Shown here: one piece after another, positions 43,300 to 53,166 of the stretch | How positions within the stretch are numbered: the stretch's first letter is position 1 | How the letters are laid out: each line of letters opens with the position of its first letter | NCBI GenBank assembly: GCA_008933705.1 | Contig: WBUN01000020.1 | Location: 1-64,000 of the forward strand | Direction of reading: 5' to 3' | Origin: Hyphomicrobiaceae bacterium | GTDB taxonomy: Bacteria > Pseudomonadota > Alphaproteobacteria > Rhizobiales > Hyphomicrobiaceae | Length of the DNA stretch: 64,000 nt | Made by a program: the position numbers and the translations under genes | Notes under the pieces: model-generated | The model's database searches: none | The model's input: the letters and a program-made list of their open reading frames with translations, nothing else | Told to the model about the DNA's origin: nothing

Positions 43300-43675
43300 T
43301 CGTGCGCGTGCGGGCGGGGACAAGGTGCTCCACGCGCCCGACGATCAGATCGTGCTCGAGCGGTTCGCGGCGGCGCTGAGCGAAGATCGCCGGGGGATGC
43401 CGCAGCGCATCCTGGCTGATCCGGACAGGGTCGAGCGCGATCTGGCACGCCTTGTGCTCAGCGTCATTGAGCTGCTGCGTCAGTTGCTCGAGCGGCAAGC
43501 CATGCGGCGCGTAGAGGGCGGTGCGCTGAGCGAGGAGGAGATCGAGCGCCTGGGACTGACCCTGCTCAAGCTCGAAACGCGCATGAGCGAGCTGAAGACG
43601 GCCTTTGGTCTCGGAGATCACGATTTGAGCCTGGATCTCGGCCCGCTGCGCGGCTTGGTTTCAGACTGCAACTGA
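43283..43675 (+). CDS. gvpK: Gas vesicle protein GvpK
   Basis: A 130-residue GvpK: DPDRVERDLARLVLSVIELL, RQLLERQAMRRVEGGALSEE, EIERLGLTLLKLETRMSEL and the closing FGLGDHDLSLDLGPL are all family signatures. GvpK is needed for proper gas-vesicle formation, role unresolved. ATG 43283 follows cagggggcgg. It is the last gene of the gas-vesicle island; the following 230 bases are non-coding and contain one weak dyad (GCTGACGC at 43782 with GCGTCAGC at 43828). Confidence 0.92.
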   Translation: MTTPNDRARAGGDKVLHAPDDQIVLERFAAALSEDRRGMPQRILADPDRVERDLARLVLSVIELLRQLLERQAMRRVEGGALSEEEIERLGLTLLKLETRMSELKTAFGLGDHDLSLDLGPLRGLVSDCN

Positions 43676-43907
43676 GCGTGGATAGTCGGCATCCGTGCAC
43701 GCCTACAGGCAGCCACCCAACGATGAGCGATCGTGCGACCACCCCAAATCCGGCATGCGCGTGAGTTGCGTCAATGTCGACGCTGACGCCCAGATCGAGC
43801 GAAGACGCGCAGGATCGGCCCCCTGCAGCGTCAGCCCGACCTTTGCAGAATTTGACCATGCACGCGAAGCGATGGGAATGGCGCGCGGAATGAAGAACGC
43901 AGCCGCC

Positions 43908-44638
43908 TCAGGTTTCGTCCCCGCAGCGCGCGGTCGCCGCGGGGACGGCCTCGCCGGCGCGCATGAACTGCTCGGCCTCGATGACGCCGCCCGGCGCAAT
44001 CACGACGAACTCGCTGTCTTCCGCCGCGAGCCTTTGTGGCATCTCCAGCAACCTGTCGAGCAGCTGCGTCGAGCCGGTGATCTCCTCGTAGACCATGCCC
44101 CAACGCTTGAAGCAGAAGTCGGCGACCGCCTTGGCCATCGGCCGGCACAGCTCAAGCTCTTCCGGCGAGAACCCGACCATGCACAGGCGGCGGTAGTGAC
44201 GATACTTCATCTCCACGAGGTAGTCCGCCGTCTCCTCGTCGTAGTCGCGCACGTAGTCGCGATAGTCGTGCAGAGGGTCGTCATGCGCCTCGAGCCAGCC
44301 GCGGGTCAGGTAGTATGTATTGGGATTGGCGAAGAACCGCTGCACGTAGCGCTGATGGGAGCCGAGGAAGATCGCCACGCAGTCGTGCGTGCGCGGCACG
44401 ATCAGTGTGTGCAGCCCGGACCGCACGCCGGCCAGCCCGTTGCCGCACAGCCCGTAGCCGACGATGACGTTGCTTGGCTCGTCGATCGCGTCGAGTTCCG
44501 CCTGCAATGCGGCCGCGAGCTTCTTCGGCGTGTTGTGCAGCAGGATGTCGAGGTAGGTCACGGGCCAGCCCTCCGGCAAACGCGGCGCCAAGAGCTCCTG
44601 CATCACGCGGCAGGCGACGACGACGGTGGGGCGCTCGT

Positions 44639-44642
<4 letters not shown>
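43908..44642 (-). CDS. DUF1638 protein of corrinoid methyl-transfer cluster
   Basis: A 244-residue protein of the DUF1638 family: VVVACRVMQELLAPRLPEGW, VTYLDILLHNTPKKLAAALQ, NVIVGYGLCGNGLAGVRSG, and VPRTHDCVAIFLGSHQRY. The CGN and H-D-C motifs hint at metal or cofactor binding, but no activity is established. Members are habitually encoded with corrinoid methyltransferases and RACo-type activators, as here. ATG 44642 overlaps the stop of the MetF-like gene (ATGA). It ends the six-gene operon that starts at 50618. Confidence 0.85.
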
Positions 44643-46099
<1,457 letters not shown>

Positions 46100-46117
46100 G
46101 TGGTCAAGCCTCCTTCC

Positions 46118-47995
46118 TCATAGCGGCGCGAGAGGTGCGCGCGTCAACTCCGTGGCGGCCACGAACATGTCCTGGAACTCCGCACGAGTGGACAGTTCCA
46201 GCACCTTGAGACGCCGCGACAGCCGCAAGACCCGCCGGCGCTCGCGGGCATCGAACAGCGCCATGCGCGCGCCATCGCCTGCGGCATTGCCTATGGAGCG
46301 GATCCTGCTCACGTCGATGGGCGGCACGAGCCCGATCTCGAGGATGTCCTCCGGCTCCAGATGATTGCCGAAGGTGCCGGCGAGATAGACGTGGTCGAGC
46401 TTCTCGACGTTGTGGGTTCGCAGCAGCAGCTCGATGCCCGCGCGCAACGCAGCTTTGCCGAGCTGCACGTTGCGCACATCCTTCTGCGAGATGACGATGT
46501 CGCGGCCGGTGCGCGTGCGGCCGGCAGGCGCGAGCACGAGCTCGTCCGCAAGCCCGGCGCCGTTGGTGCGTAGCTGCGGGTGGAAGCCTGCGGCAGCGAA
46601 TGCGCCGTCGGGCTTGAGGATGCCGGCGCCGACCAGCGCCGCGACGCCCGAGATCACGCCCGAGCCGCACAGACCGATGGGGCGCGGATCACGGCTGCCG
46701 TCCGCCTCGGGGATCGCGCTCCAGCGGATGCGGCCCTTGTCGTCCACCCAGATCCGCTCGATGGCGCCGGGCGCCGCGCGCACGCCGCAGCGGATGTGGG
46801 CGCCTTCGTAGACCGGCCCCGTCGCGCAGGATGTCGCCGCCAGCAGTCCTTCGTGGGCGAGCACCACCTCGCCGTTGGTGCCGATGTCGACCAGCAGCTG
46901 GCTGCCGCGATAGAACTCGGGCCCTCGCGTCAGCAGTGCCGCAAGCGTGTCGCCGCCGATGTAGCCCGACGGCATCGGGAACACGAACACCCGGGCGCGC
47001 CGTGCGATATCGAGGCCGAGCCCGGCCGCCTCCAGTGACACGCCCTCTGAGAGAACCGGCAGATAGGGACCCCGCCCGAGGGGCTCGGGGCTCACTCCGA
47101 TGAGGATGTGCTGCATCGTAGGATTGCCGACGACCACGGCATCGACGATATCCGAGGCGGCGATGCCGGCGGCTTGCGCCCCCTCCCGGGTTAGCCGATT
47201 GAGCTCCTCGACGATCAGCCGCTGCATGGTGAGCAGGCTTGCCGGCTCGCGCTGCACCTGCGTCATGCGCGAGATCACGTCCTCACCGTAGAGCGCCTGC
47301 GGATTGGCGGCCGTGCTTACGCTCAGGATTTCGCCGCGCGCCAAGTCGCAGAGAAACACGACTATCGACGTCGTGCCGATGTCGGCAGCGATCCCGCAGA
47401 GCCGGTTGCGCCGGCCGGGCAGGAGCTGGATCACCTCGCGCCCGCCGTACAGCGTCGCCGTGACCTCGCGCGCCGTGTCGAAGCTCGGCTCGCGCGAATA
47501 GTCCGCGATCGCCGATACGGGGATCGCGCGCGGTCTGCGCCTGCGGGCGCCCGCGAGCGCCTGCTCGAGCCGGCCGCGCAGTGGCACCGCGCTTTCCATG
47601 CTGGCAGGCTCGACATCGATCGTGAAGCGGGCGACCAGCGGCCGCGGCGTGATGTCGGAAACGGTGTAAGGCTTGCGCGGCGGGCTGCGCACCGCCTCGC
47701 TCTCCGGCGGGATCAGTACGGTCGCATCGCCGGCCACGTTCGCCATGCAGGCGAGCCGATAGGCGCGTCCCTGCATGTCTGCGGGCAGCAGGCTCTTCTC
47801 CTCATCGCACGCGGGCGAAAGCGCATCGGCCGCGCTGCGCCCGGAGTCGATCTCGACCAGACAGCTACCGCACCTTCCCCGCCCGCCGCACACGGATTTT
47901 ATGCCGACGCCGCCCTTCCACGCCGCGTTCAGCAGCCGCTCGCCCTCCGCGAGTTCGACCGCGCGCGAGCCCGGCTCGAAGATGATACGGGGCAT
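46118..47995 (-). CDS. Reductive activator of corrinoid proteins (RACo-like)
   Basis: A 625-residue two-part protein. An N-terminal 2Fe-2S ferredoxin domain has Cys36, Cys42, Cys45 and Cys83 (SVCGGRGRCGSC, then LACM). From about residue 195 an ASKHA-type ATPase follows: LCGIAADIGTTSIVVFLCDL, VVVGNPTMQHILIG, LLVDIGTNGEVVL, IGLCGSGVISGVAALV. RACo-type proteins use ATP and an electron to return oxidised Co(II) corrinoid to Co(I). ATG 47995 is preferred (gaggag upstream; product starts just before the ferredoxin strand). It sits between MetVF and the methyltransferase whose corrinoid it would reactivate. Confidence 0.9.
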   Translation of the reverse strand: MPRIIFEPGSRAVELAEGERLLNAAWKGGVGIKSVCGGRGRCGSCLVEIDSGRSAADALSPACDEEKSLLPADMQGRAYRLACMANVAGDATVLIPPESEAVRSPPRKPYTVSDITPRPLVARFTIDVEPASMESAVPLRGRLEQALAGARRRRPRAIPVSAIADYSREPSFDTAREVTATLYGGREVIQLLPGRRNRLCGIAADIGTTSIVVFLCDLARGEILSVSTAANPQALYGEDVISRMTQVQREPASLLTMQRLIVEELNRLTREGAQAAGIAASDIVDAVVVGNPTMQHILIGVSPEPLGRGPYLPVLSEGVSLEAAGLGLDIARRARVFVFPMPSGYIGGDTLAALLTRGPEFYRGSQLLVDIGTNGEVVLAHEGLLAATSCATGPVYEGAHIRCGVRAAPGAIERIWVDDKGRIRWSAIPEADGSRDPRPIGLCGSGVISGVAALVGAGILKPDGAFAAAGFHPQLRTNGAGLADELVLAPAGRTRTGRDIVISQKDVRNVQLGKAALRAGIELLLRTHNVEKLDHVYLAGTFGNHLEPEDILEIGLVPPIDVSRIRSIGNAAGDGARMALFDARERRRVLRLSRRLKVLELSTRAEFQDMFVAATELTRAPLAPL

Positions 47996-48023
47996 TGGCG
48001 GGCTCCTCGGCCGGATCATCTCC

Positions 48024-48824
48024 TCAGGCGGCGATGCGACCGGCGTTGAACTCCTCGATGAAGGCCATGCAGTACTCGTCGCGGCCGAGCAGGGCTTCAG
48101 CGGCCCGGAGCGACATCATCAGCTTGGTGTCGGTCGGGTCGACGATGACCGAGTCCATCCCTCGTGCCATTGCTGCGACGAGGAAGGTGCGATTGAGGAG
48201 CGCGCGGGCGGGCAGGCCGTGCGAGACATTGGTCAAACCACAGATGGTGTGTACGCCGGGATAGCGACGCATGATCTCGCCGATCGCATCAATGCTGGCG
48301 AGCGCCGACTGCGGATCGACGCCCACCGGGAACACGAGCGGATCGACATAGATGTCGTCGAGCGGCACTCCGGCCGCCGTGAGGCGATCGACGAGCTCGG
48401 CGGCGAGCCTCAGCTTGCCCGCGGCATCGGGCGGCGGCACGCCCTGGCCCTGTGCCAGTGCGATCACCTTGGCGTTGTGCTCGCGCACGAGCGGCAGCAT
48501 CTGCTCGAAGCGTCCCGTCTCCAGGCTGATCGAGTTGATAATCGGTCGCGCCGATTTCACCTTCGGCAGCGCGGCGGCGATCGCGGTGGGGTCAGGCGAA
48601 TCGAGGCACAGGGGCAAATCGGTTGCGGCCTGCGCCACCTCGACGAGCCAACACAAGAGCTCCGCCTCGCGTCCTGGGAATGTGCCGCCGTTAACGTCGA
48701 TGTAGCTCGCGCCGGCCTCGGTCTGGGACTTCGCCTCGCGCTGGATGGCGGCGATATCCTGCGCCTCGAGCGCGGCGCGGATGGCCCGACGCGAGGCATT
48801 GATGCGCTCGGCAACGATCAGCAT
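48024..48824 (-). CDS. Methyl-H4folate:corrinoid methyltransferase (MeTr/AcsE-like)
   Basis: A 266-residue TIM-barrel protein of the pterin-binding (DHPS-like) family, the length of AcsE/MtgA-type enzymes. LIVAERINASRRAIRAAL opens the barrel, GASYIDVNGGTF and LDSPDPTAIAAAL contact the pterin, and RPIINSISLETGRF, CGLTNVSHGLP and SVIVDPTDTKLM follow. It moves the methyl group from the corrinoid protein to H4folate (or back). ATG 48824 follows a clear ggaggt; the longer frame to 48872 has none. It lies between the activator and the UroD-type methyltransferase. Confidence 0.9.
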   Translation of the reverse strand: MLIVAERINASRRAIRAALEAQDIAAIQREAKSQTEAGASYIDVNGGTFPGREAELLCWLVEVAQAATDLPLCLDSPDPTAIAAALPKVKSARPIINSISLETGRFEQMLPLVREHNAKVIALAQGQGVPPPDAAGKLRLAAELVDRLTAAGVPLDDIYVDPLVFPVGVDPQSALASIDAIGEIMRRYPGVHTICGLTNVSHGLPARALLNRTFLVAAMARGMDSVIVDPTDTKLMMSLRAAEALLGRDEYCMAFIEEFNAGRIAA

Positions 48825-48858
48825 GGCACCTCCACTCACCCGGCGATTCTGCGGCGGA

Positions 48859-49953
48859 TCACTTGTAGACACCGTATTTGCGGATGGTGTCGGCCATCAC
48901 ACGGACATTGTCGGCCTTGCAGTAGTTGGTGATGCTGTTCGCCGACGATATGATGTAGCCACCGCCCTTGCCGATCTTCTCGAGACGGTCCTTGACCTCC
49001 GCCGCAACCTCGCCAGCCGTGCCCCTGGGCAGCGTGTAGTCGAGGTCGATATTGCCGGCGATGCAGACGCGGTCGCCGTAAATCGCCTTGACCTTGTTGA
49101 TGTCCATCGCCGCGGGCTGGATTGGATGGATGCCGCTCATGCCGAGCGTCAGAAGCCCGTCGAGTATCGGGAAGAGGTTGCCGTCGGAGTGGAAGATCCA
49201 GGGCTTCTTGATCTCGCGCGAGACCAGCATCTGGTAGGGTTTGAAGAACTCCTCCCACATCTCCATGTTGATCCACGTCGACTTGTTGTCGGCGTGATCG
49301 TCGTTGCACCAGATGAAGTCGAAGTCCATCTTGTTGAGATGCTGCACGACGCGTGCGGACCATTCGGAGAACCGCCGGTGCACCTCCTTGACCAGGTCCG
49401 GCTCTTCGTACATGGCGATCGAGAACACATCGAGCCCCATGCACTCGAAGGTGCTGGCGCTGCCGAGCCGGATGCGGGCGAACACCGCGAAATCCTCGCG
49501 GTACTTCTCGAGCCACTTCGCGATCTGCTCGTAGCGCCCCGGATGGTCCGGATCAGGCAGGAACTCGTCGAAGTACTTCAGCGAGTCGCGGTCGGTCAGC
49601 AGGCCGCGCTTGATGTAGGTGCGCCCGGTCGCGGCATCGACGCCCATGTCGGCGATCCAAGGCGGAGTGAAGTCGAAGGTGATGGCGGAGGGCCGGTACC
49701 AAGCCTCCTTGCCGGTGAGGGCCGTGGTCTGCACCGCTTGGCCGTCCTTGGCCTTGCCGCCGCTCGGGAAGTGGTAGCCGAAGCCATCCATGCCGAGGGA
49801 GCGGCAAAGTTCGCCGGGCGTATAGTCCGTGCGACCGCCCATCAGCTCGATCTGGATCTCCTCCTCGATGTCGTTCTCCACCCACGGCACCCTGTCGGGC
49901 TTGCCGCGCCTGAGCGCCGTCATCACGCGCTCTCTGGGGGTCATGGCTGGCAT
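48859..49953 (-). CDS. UroD-family methyltransferase (MtaA-like)
   Basis: A 364-residue member of the uroporphyrinogen-decarboxylase superfamily, the fold of MtaA/MtbA and CmuA methyltransferases. TPRERVMTALRRGKPDRVPW is the family opening; LGMSGIHPIQPAAMDI and RVCIAGNIDLDYTLPRGT are the C-terminal core. At the zinc-ligand position the sequence reads FHSDGN (His255-Ser-Asp257) where classical MtaA/CmuA members, as I recall, have His-X-Cys. It probably demethylates the substrate onto, or shuttles methyl from, the adjacent corrinoid protein (gap 26 bases). ATG 49953 follows aaggag. Confidence 0.85.
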   Translation of the reverse strand: MPAMTPRERVMTALRRGKPDRVPWVENDIEEEIQIELMGGRTDYTPGELCRSLGMDGFGYHFPSGGKAKDGQAVQTTALTGKEAWYRPSAITFDFTPPWIADMGVDAATGRTYIKRGLLTDRDSLKYFDEFLPDPDHPGRYEQIAKWLEKYREDFAVFARIRLGSASTFECMGLDVFSIAMYEEPDLVKEVHRRFSEWSARVVQHLNKMDFDFIWCNDDHADNKSTWINMEMWEEFFKPYQMLVSREIKKPWIFHSDGNLFPILDGLLTLGMSGIHPIQPAAMDINKVKAIYGDRVCIAGNIDLDYTLPRGTAGEVAAEVKDRLEKIGKGGGYIISSANSITNYCKADNVRVMADTIRKYGVYK

Positions 49954-49979
49954 GGGATGGCTCCTTGCACCGGAAGGAC

Positions 49980-50618
49980 TCAAGCGGCGAGTTGATTGCA
50001 GGTCTGGACGCAGCCGTAGGCGTCCTCGCTGTAGAAATCGGCACCGATCTCGTTGCAGAACTTCTGGGTCACCGGCGCGCCGCCGACACCGATCCGCACG
50101 CGGTCTCGAACGCCCGCCTCCTTCAGCGCCGAAACCGTCTCCCGCATGCTCTCCATCGTGAGCGTGATCAGCGCGCTCATCAGCACGAAACGGGGAGATT
50201 CGCGGCGCACCGCCTCGACGAACTTGTCGGCGCTGACGTCGACGCCGAGGTCCACGACCTCGTAGCCGGCTCCCTCGAGCATCAGCTTGACGATGTTCTT
50301 GCCGATGTCGTGGAAGTCGCCCGCCACCGTGCCGATCACCGCCTTCTCCTTGCGCTCGGAGGCGCGGGACGCGACCAGGTGCGGCTTCAGGTGCTCGAGC
50401 GCGGTGGTCATGGCGCGGGCCGCGATCATCATCTGCGGCAGGAAGAACTCACCGCTGGAGTACTTCTGGCCGACCACGGACATGGCGGAGATCAGTCCGC
50501 CGTTCATGATCGCGCCGGGATCGAGGCCCGCGGCCAGCGCCTTCTTGACCTCCTCGGAGGCCTCGTTCTTCTTGCCGCGCACCACCAGGTCCTTCAGCGA
50601 CTCGATGATATCAGTCAT
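49980..50618 (-). CDS. Corrinoid (B12-binding) methyl-carrier protein
   Basis: A 212-residue MtbC/MttC-type corrinoid protein. The helical cap (about 1-90) has GGLISAMSVVGQKYSSGEFF and LPQMMIAARAM; the Rossmann-like B12 domain has GTVAGDFHDIGKNIV with the cobalt-ligand motif DxHxxG (Asp101, His103, Gly106), then SALITLTMESM and GVGGAPVTQKF. It carries the methyl group between methyltransferases. First gene of the operon reading through UroD-like, MeTr, RACo, MetVF and DUF1638 genes; a GntR-type operator and an FNR/FixK box lie upstream. Confidence 0.92.
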   Translation of the reverse strand: MTDIIESLKDLVVRGKKNEASEEVKKALAAGLDPGAIMNGGLISAMSVVGQKYSSGEFFLPQMMIAARAMTTALEHLKPHLVASRASERKEKAVIGTVAGDFHDIGKNIVKLMLEGAGYEVVDLGVDVSADKFVEAVRRESPRFVLMSALITLTMESMRETVSALKEAGVRDRVRIGVGGAPVTQKFCNEIGADFYSEDAYGCVQTCNQLAA

Positions 50619-50661
50619 GTTTGCGGTTCCTCTGCATGGGCGGTGCGGCATCAAGGGAAGC

Positions 50662-50671
50662 TGATATATCA
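50662..50671. promoter_or_regulatory. Candidate GntR operator, corrinoid operon
   Basis: TGATATATCA, a perfect ten-base palindrome, is centred 48 bp before the corrinoid-protein ATG. The same core stands before three other minus-strand transcription units of this cluster. Confidence 0.65.
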
Positions 50672-50699
50672 AGCGTATGTCAACAGCCCATTTCCTCTC

Positions 50700-50713
50700 T
50701 TGATTTCGATCAA
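50700..50713. promoter_or_regulatory. FNR/FixK consensus box, corrinoid operon
   Basis: TTGATTTCGATCAA is a perfect TTGAT-N4-ATCAA match. Activation from -41.5 would start transcription (minus strand) near 50665, that is within the GntR-type operator at 50662-50671, so a bound repressor would block the start. Confidence 0.6.
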
Positions 50714-50931
50714 GGGTCGCGCATGGGAAATCCGGGCCACGCCGACGCGCGCAATCGGGTCCGTTGCGACATGGCCTGAAGGGCAGGGCCGAGCGTTTGC
50801 TGAGATCAGCCATCGCAGGCTGGGAGAGGGCGCCGCGCTACCCCGTCAGGGCGGGGCTCTGCTGTGCGCGATCCGGTCCTTCGCACTCCTTTCTGTGGGA
50901 GATGCCGGCCGGGGGAACCTGGCTCAATCAA

Positions 50932-51642
50932 TCAACCGTGGCGCATCGGCGGGATGCGGGTGCCGGCGACCGTATCGCGCGTGAACTTCTCCACATAGTC
51001 GAGCAGCTTGTCGCTGGCGGCAGCGGCCTTGGCGCCGTCGCCGGCGGCGATCGCGCGCGCCTCGGCGGCATGCAGGCGCGCGCAGCGCGGCAGGTCGGCG
51101 GCCTCCTTGTAGTGCAGGTACCAGAACCGGCGCGAATGGCCGTTGAGGAATCGCATTGAGCGTGAGGCATACTGGTTGTGCGCGGCCTCGGCGAGCAGAC
51201 CGTTCATCTCGCGGTCGAGCCGGAGGAACTCGATGTCGTCGTTCTTGCGCGCCGCTTGCTCCATGCCGTTGGCGATGGCGAGGAACCTGTCCCGCTCCGC
51301 AGGCGAGGCGCGCGCCGCGCCGGCCCTTGCGAGCAGCCGCTCGATCTCGCGCCGTACCTCCAGCACCAGGAGCTGCTCCCTCGGATCCGTGTCCGCGACC
51401 AGGATGCCCTTGCGCGGCAGCACCACGACGAGCCCCTCGCGGGCGAGCCGCTGCAGCGCCTCGCGGATCGGCGTTCGCCCGATGCCGAGCTCGGCCGCGA
51501 GCGCCTGCTCGGACAACACGGCCCCCGGCGCCAGCCGCAGCGTGACGATCAGCTCCTCGAGTCGCTGGTAGGCCTGCTCGGTGAGCGTCTCACCGCGCGT
51601 CGCCGTTGCTTGGATCTCACCGCTCCTCAGTGCCACGGGCAC
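50932..51642 (-). CDS. GntR-family (FadR/FCD) transcriptional regulator
   Basis: A 236-residue regulator: winged helix about 20-85 (YQRLEELIVTLRLAPGAVLS, IGRTPIREALQRLAREGLV, PRKGILVAD) and a helical FCD ligand-binding domain about 95-225 with metal/ligand residues such as EFLRLDREMNGLL and HSRRFWYLH. FCD regulators usually bind a small organic acid and repress catabolic genes. The GTG start overlaps the panB stop (TAGTG), so it is the last gene of the operon beginning at 54911 and probably autoregulated through the operator at 54948. It is the natural candidate to read the TGATATATCA sites. Confidence 0.9.
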   Translation of the reverse strand: MPVALRSGEIQATATRGETLTEQAYQRLEELIVTLRLAPGAVLSEQALAAELGIGRTPIREALQRLAREGLVVVLPRKGILVADTDPREQLLVLEVRREIERLLARAGAARASPAERDRFLAIANGMEQAARKNDDIEFLRLDREMNGLLAEAAHNQYASRSMRFLNGHSRRFWYLHYKEAADLPRCARLHAAEARAIAAGDGAKAAAASDKLLDYVEKFTRDTVAGTRIPPMRHG

Positions 51643-52532
51643 TACACCTGCCTGCGCTTTGCCACCAGCTTGGTGAACTTCTCGTATTCAGCCTCGTTCA
51701 CAGTATAGCTGTGATCGTCGTCGGGAAACGAGCCCTCCTTCACCTCCTTCACATATTGCTTGATGCCGGCGACAGCCACCTCGGTAAGCTTGGCGAAGCG
51801 CTTGGTGAACTTCGGCTTGAAGTCGGTAAAGACGCCGAGCAGGTCGTGGCAGAGCAGGATCTGGCCGTCCGTGCCCACGCCCGCGCCGATGCCGATCGTG
51901 GGGATGGTGAGCTGCTCGGAGATGAGCCGCGCGATCCTGGCCGGGACGGCCTCGAACTCCAGCATGAAGCAGCCGGCATCCTCGATGGCGAGCGCGTCCT
52001 CCAGGATCTTCATGGCCGCCTCCGCCGTGCGGCCCTGGATCTTGAAGCCGCCGAACATGGCGATGGTGTGCGGAGTGAGCCCGATGTGGGAGGCGGTCGG
52101 GATACCGGCATCGACCAGGGCCCTGAGGATGTGCGCCTGGGATTTGCCGCCTTGCGGCTTGACGGCATCGGAAGCTGCCTCCTGCATGAAGCGCGTGGCG
52201 TTGACGAGCGCCCGGTCGACGGTGTTGTAGCTCTGGTAGGGCATGCAACCCAGCACGAACGTGCTGGGCGCCCCGCGGCGGATGGCCTGGGCGTGCATGA
52301 CCATCATGTCCATCGTCGCAGGAATGGTGCTGGGGTACCCATGGGCGATCATGGCCAGGCTGTCGCCGACCACGGCCACGTCGACGCCCGCCATCTCGGC
52401 CCACTTGGCGCTCGTGTAGTCGGGCACCGACATGTAGACCATCTTCTCGCCGGTCTTCTTGGAATCGCGGATCTCGGTGATGGTGCGCTTCTCGCGCTTC
52501 TTTTCCGGCGTCTTGGCCGCGTCCCCTGTCAT
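51642..52532 (-). CDS. panB: Ketopantoate hydroxymethyltransferase (PanB family)
   Basis: A 296-residue PanB: VPDYTSAKWAEMAGVDVAVVGDSLAMIAHG, GCMPYQSYNT, ASHIGLTPHT, IEDAGCFMLEFEAVPARIA and IPTIGIGAGVGTDGQILLCHDLLG cover the metal and substrate sites. The enzyme transfers a hydroxymethyl group from 5,10-CH2-H4folate to an alpha-keto acid. No panC is adjacent, and the gene sits inside a methyl-catabolic operon, so it may be a paralogue disposing of CH2-H4folate or acting on a different keto acid, rather than the pantothenate enzyme. gggagg ribosome site before ATG 52532. Confidence 0.88.
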   Translation of the reverse strand: MTGDAAKTPEKKREKRTITEIRDSKKTGEKMVYMSVPDYTSAKWAEMAGVDVAVVGDSLAMIAHGYPSTIPATMDMMVMHAQAIRRGAPSTFVLGCMPYQSYNTVDRALVNATRFMQEAASDAVKPQGGKSQAHILRALVDAGIPTASHIGLTPHTIAMFGGFKIQGRTAEAAMKILEDALAIEDAGCFMLEFEAVPARIARLISEQLTIPTIGIGAGVGTDGQILLCHDLLGVFTDFKPKFTKRFAKLTEVAVAGIKQYVKEVKEGSFPDDDHSYTVNEAEYEKFTKLVAKRRQV

Positions 52533-52542
52533 GGCATCCTCC

Positions 52543-52914
52543 CTAGACTGTCAGTTGTCTTGCCAGCGCGGCCAGTCCAAGCCCGAGCGCGGTGAAAACG
52601 AGCAGCCCTCTGCGGCCGTTGACGAAGCTGTCGGGCAGCGGCTGCAGCAGCAGGGGGGCGATCAGCACCATGCCTCCGCCGCCGATGACGGCGGCATAGG
52701 TCGGCACGCGCCGCCAGGCAAAGGCGAGCGCGAACACCGTGAGGCATGCCGCGACCGCAAGCGTCGACCACAGCACCGCGATGCCGAGCGCCGACGTGAG
52801 CGAGGGTGCGCGAAACTCGCGTGGGAAATGCCCGCTGACCGTGAGGCCATACATCGAGAGCACAAGCACCTGGCCCATGAAGACTGCCAGCTCGGCCGGC
52901 GGCGGCAGTGTCAT
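52543..52914 (-). CDS. Small four-span membrane protein, unknown function
   Basis: A 123-residue hydrophobic protein with four predicted spans (about 8-28, 42-62, 68-88, 100-118), no charged pocket or known motif. It resembles small TctB-like or DUF-type subunits only in size. It is placed seven bases after another small membrane-protein gene and ten bases before panB, both in the same operon. Together the two could form a small-subunit pair of a transporter or electron carrier. ATG 52914 is chosen because upstream sequence has no signal. Confidence 0.6.
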   Translation of the reverse strand: MTLPPPAELAVFMGQVLVLSMYGLTVSGHFPREFRAPSLTSALGIAVLWSTLAVAACLTVFALAFAWRRVPTYAAVIGGGGMVLIAPLLLQPLPDSFVNGRRGLLVFTALGLGLAALARQLTV

Positions 52915-52921
52915 CGGCACC

Positions 52922-53119
52922 CTACTCGCGTTCCCTGGCGGCACGCGGCTTGCCGGCCGTCGCCTCGGGGAATACCCACATCGCGATGACGGCGAAGACG
53001 GCGAAGCCGATGATGAACCAGAACAGGTCGGGCTTGCCGTTGGCGTTCTCCCAATGGGCGAAGGCGGTCGCGACAATGATGGTCACGACCGACAGGATAG
53101 CCTTGACGTCGTTGGGCAT
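52922..53119 (-). CDS. Very small two-span membrane protein
   Basis: A 65-residue protein with two hydrophobic segments (about 7-22 and 32-50) separated by HWENANGKPD, and a charged tail. A strong gggaggt precedes the ATG. It lies between the di-iron hydroxylase-like gene (47 bases upstream) and the four-span protein. Unknown family; possibly an accessory subunit for the neighbouring membrane-bound hydroxylase. Confidence 0.6.
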   Translation of the reverse strand: MPNDVKAILSVVTIIVATAFAHWENANGKPDLFWFIIGFAVFAVIAMWVFPEATAGKPRAARERE

Positions 53120-53166
53120 GGCTCACCTCCCGAAGCTCCTCCCCACCGGGGGAGGGAAAGGCGAAG

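Larger units (their letters stand above)
50619..50931. promoter_or_regulatory. Promoter region of the corrinoid operon
   Basis: A 313-base gap between the GntR gene and the corrinoid-protein gene, both minus strand. It holds a TGATATATCA operator (50662-50671) and an FNR/FixK box (50700-50713). No gene is evident in the rest (50714-50931). Confidence 0.6.

Noticed and set aside
43782..43835. Eight-base inverted repeat after gvpK as operon terminator
   Set aside because: Loop of 38 bases and no T-run; too weak to support a terminator call.
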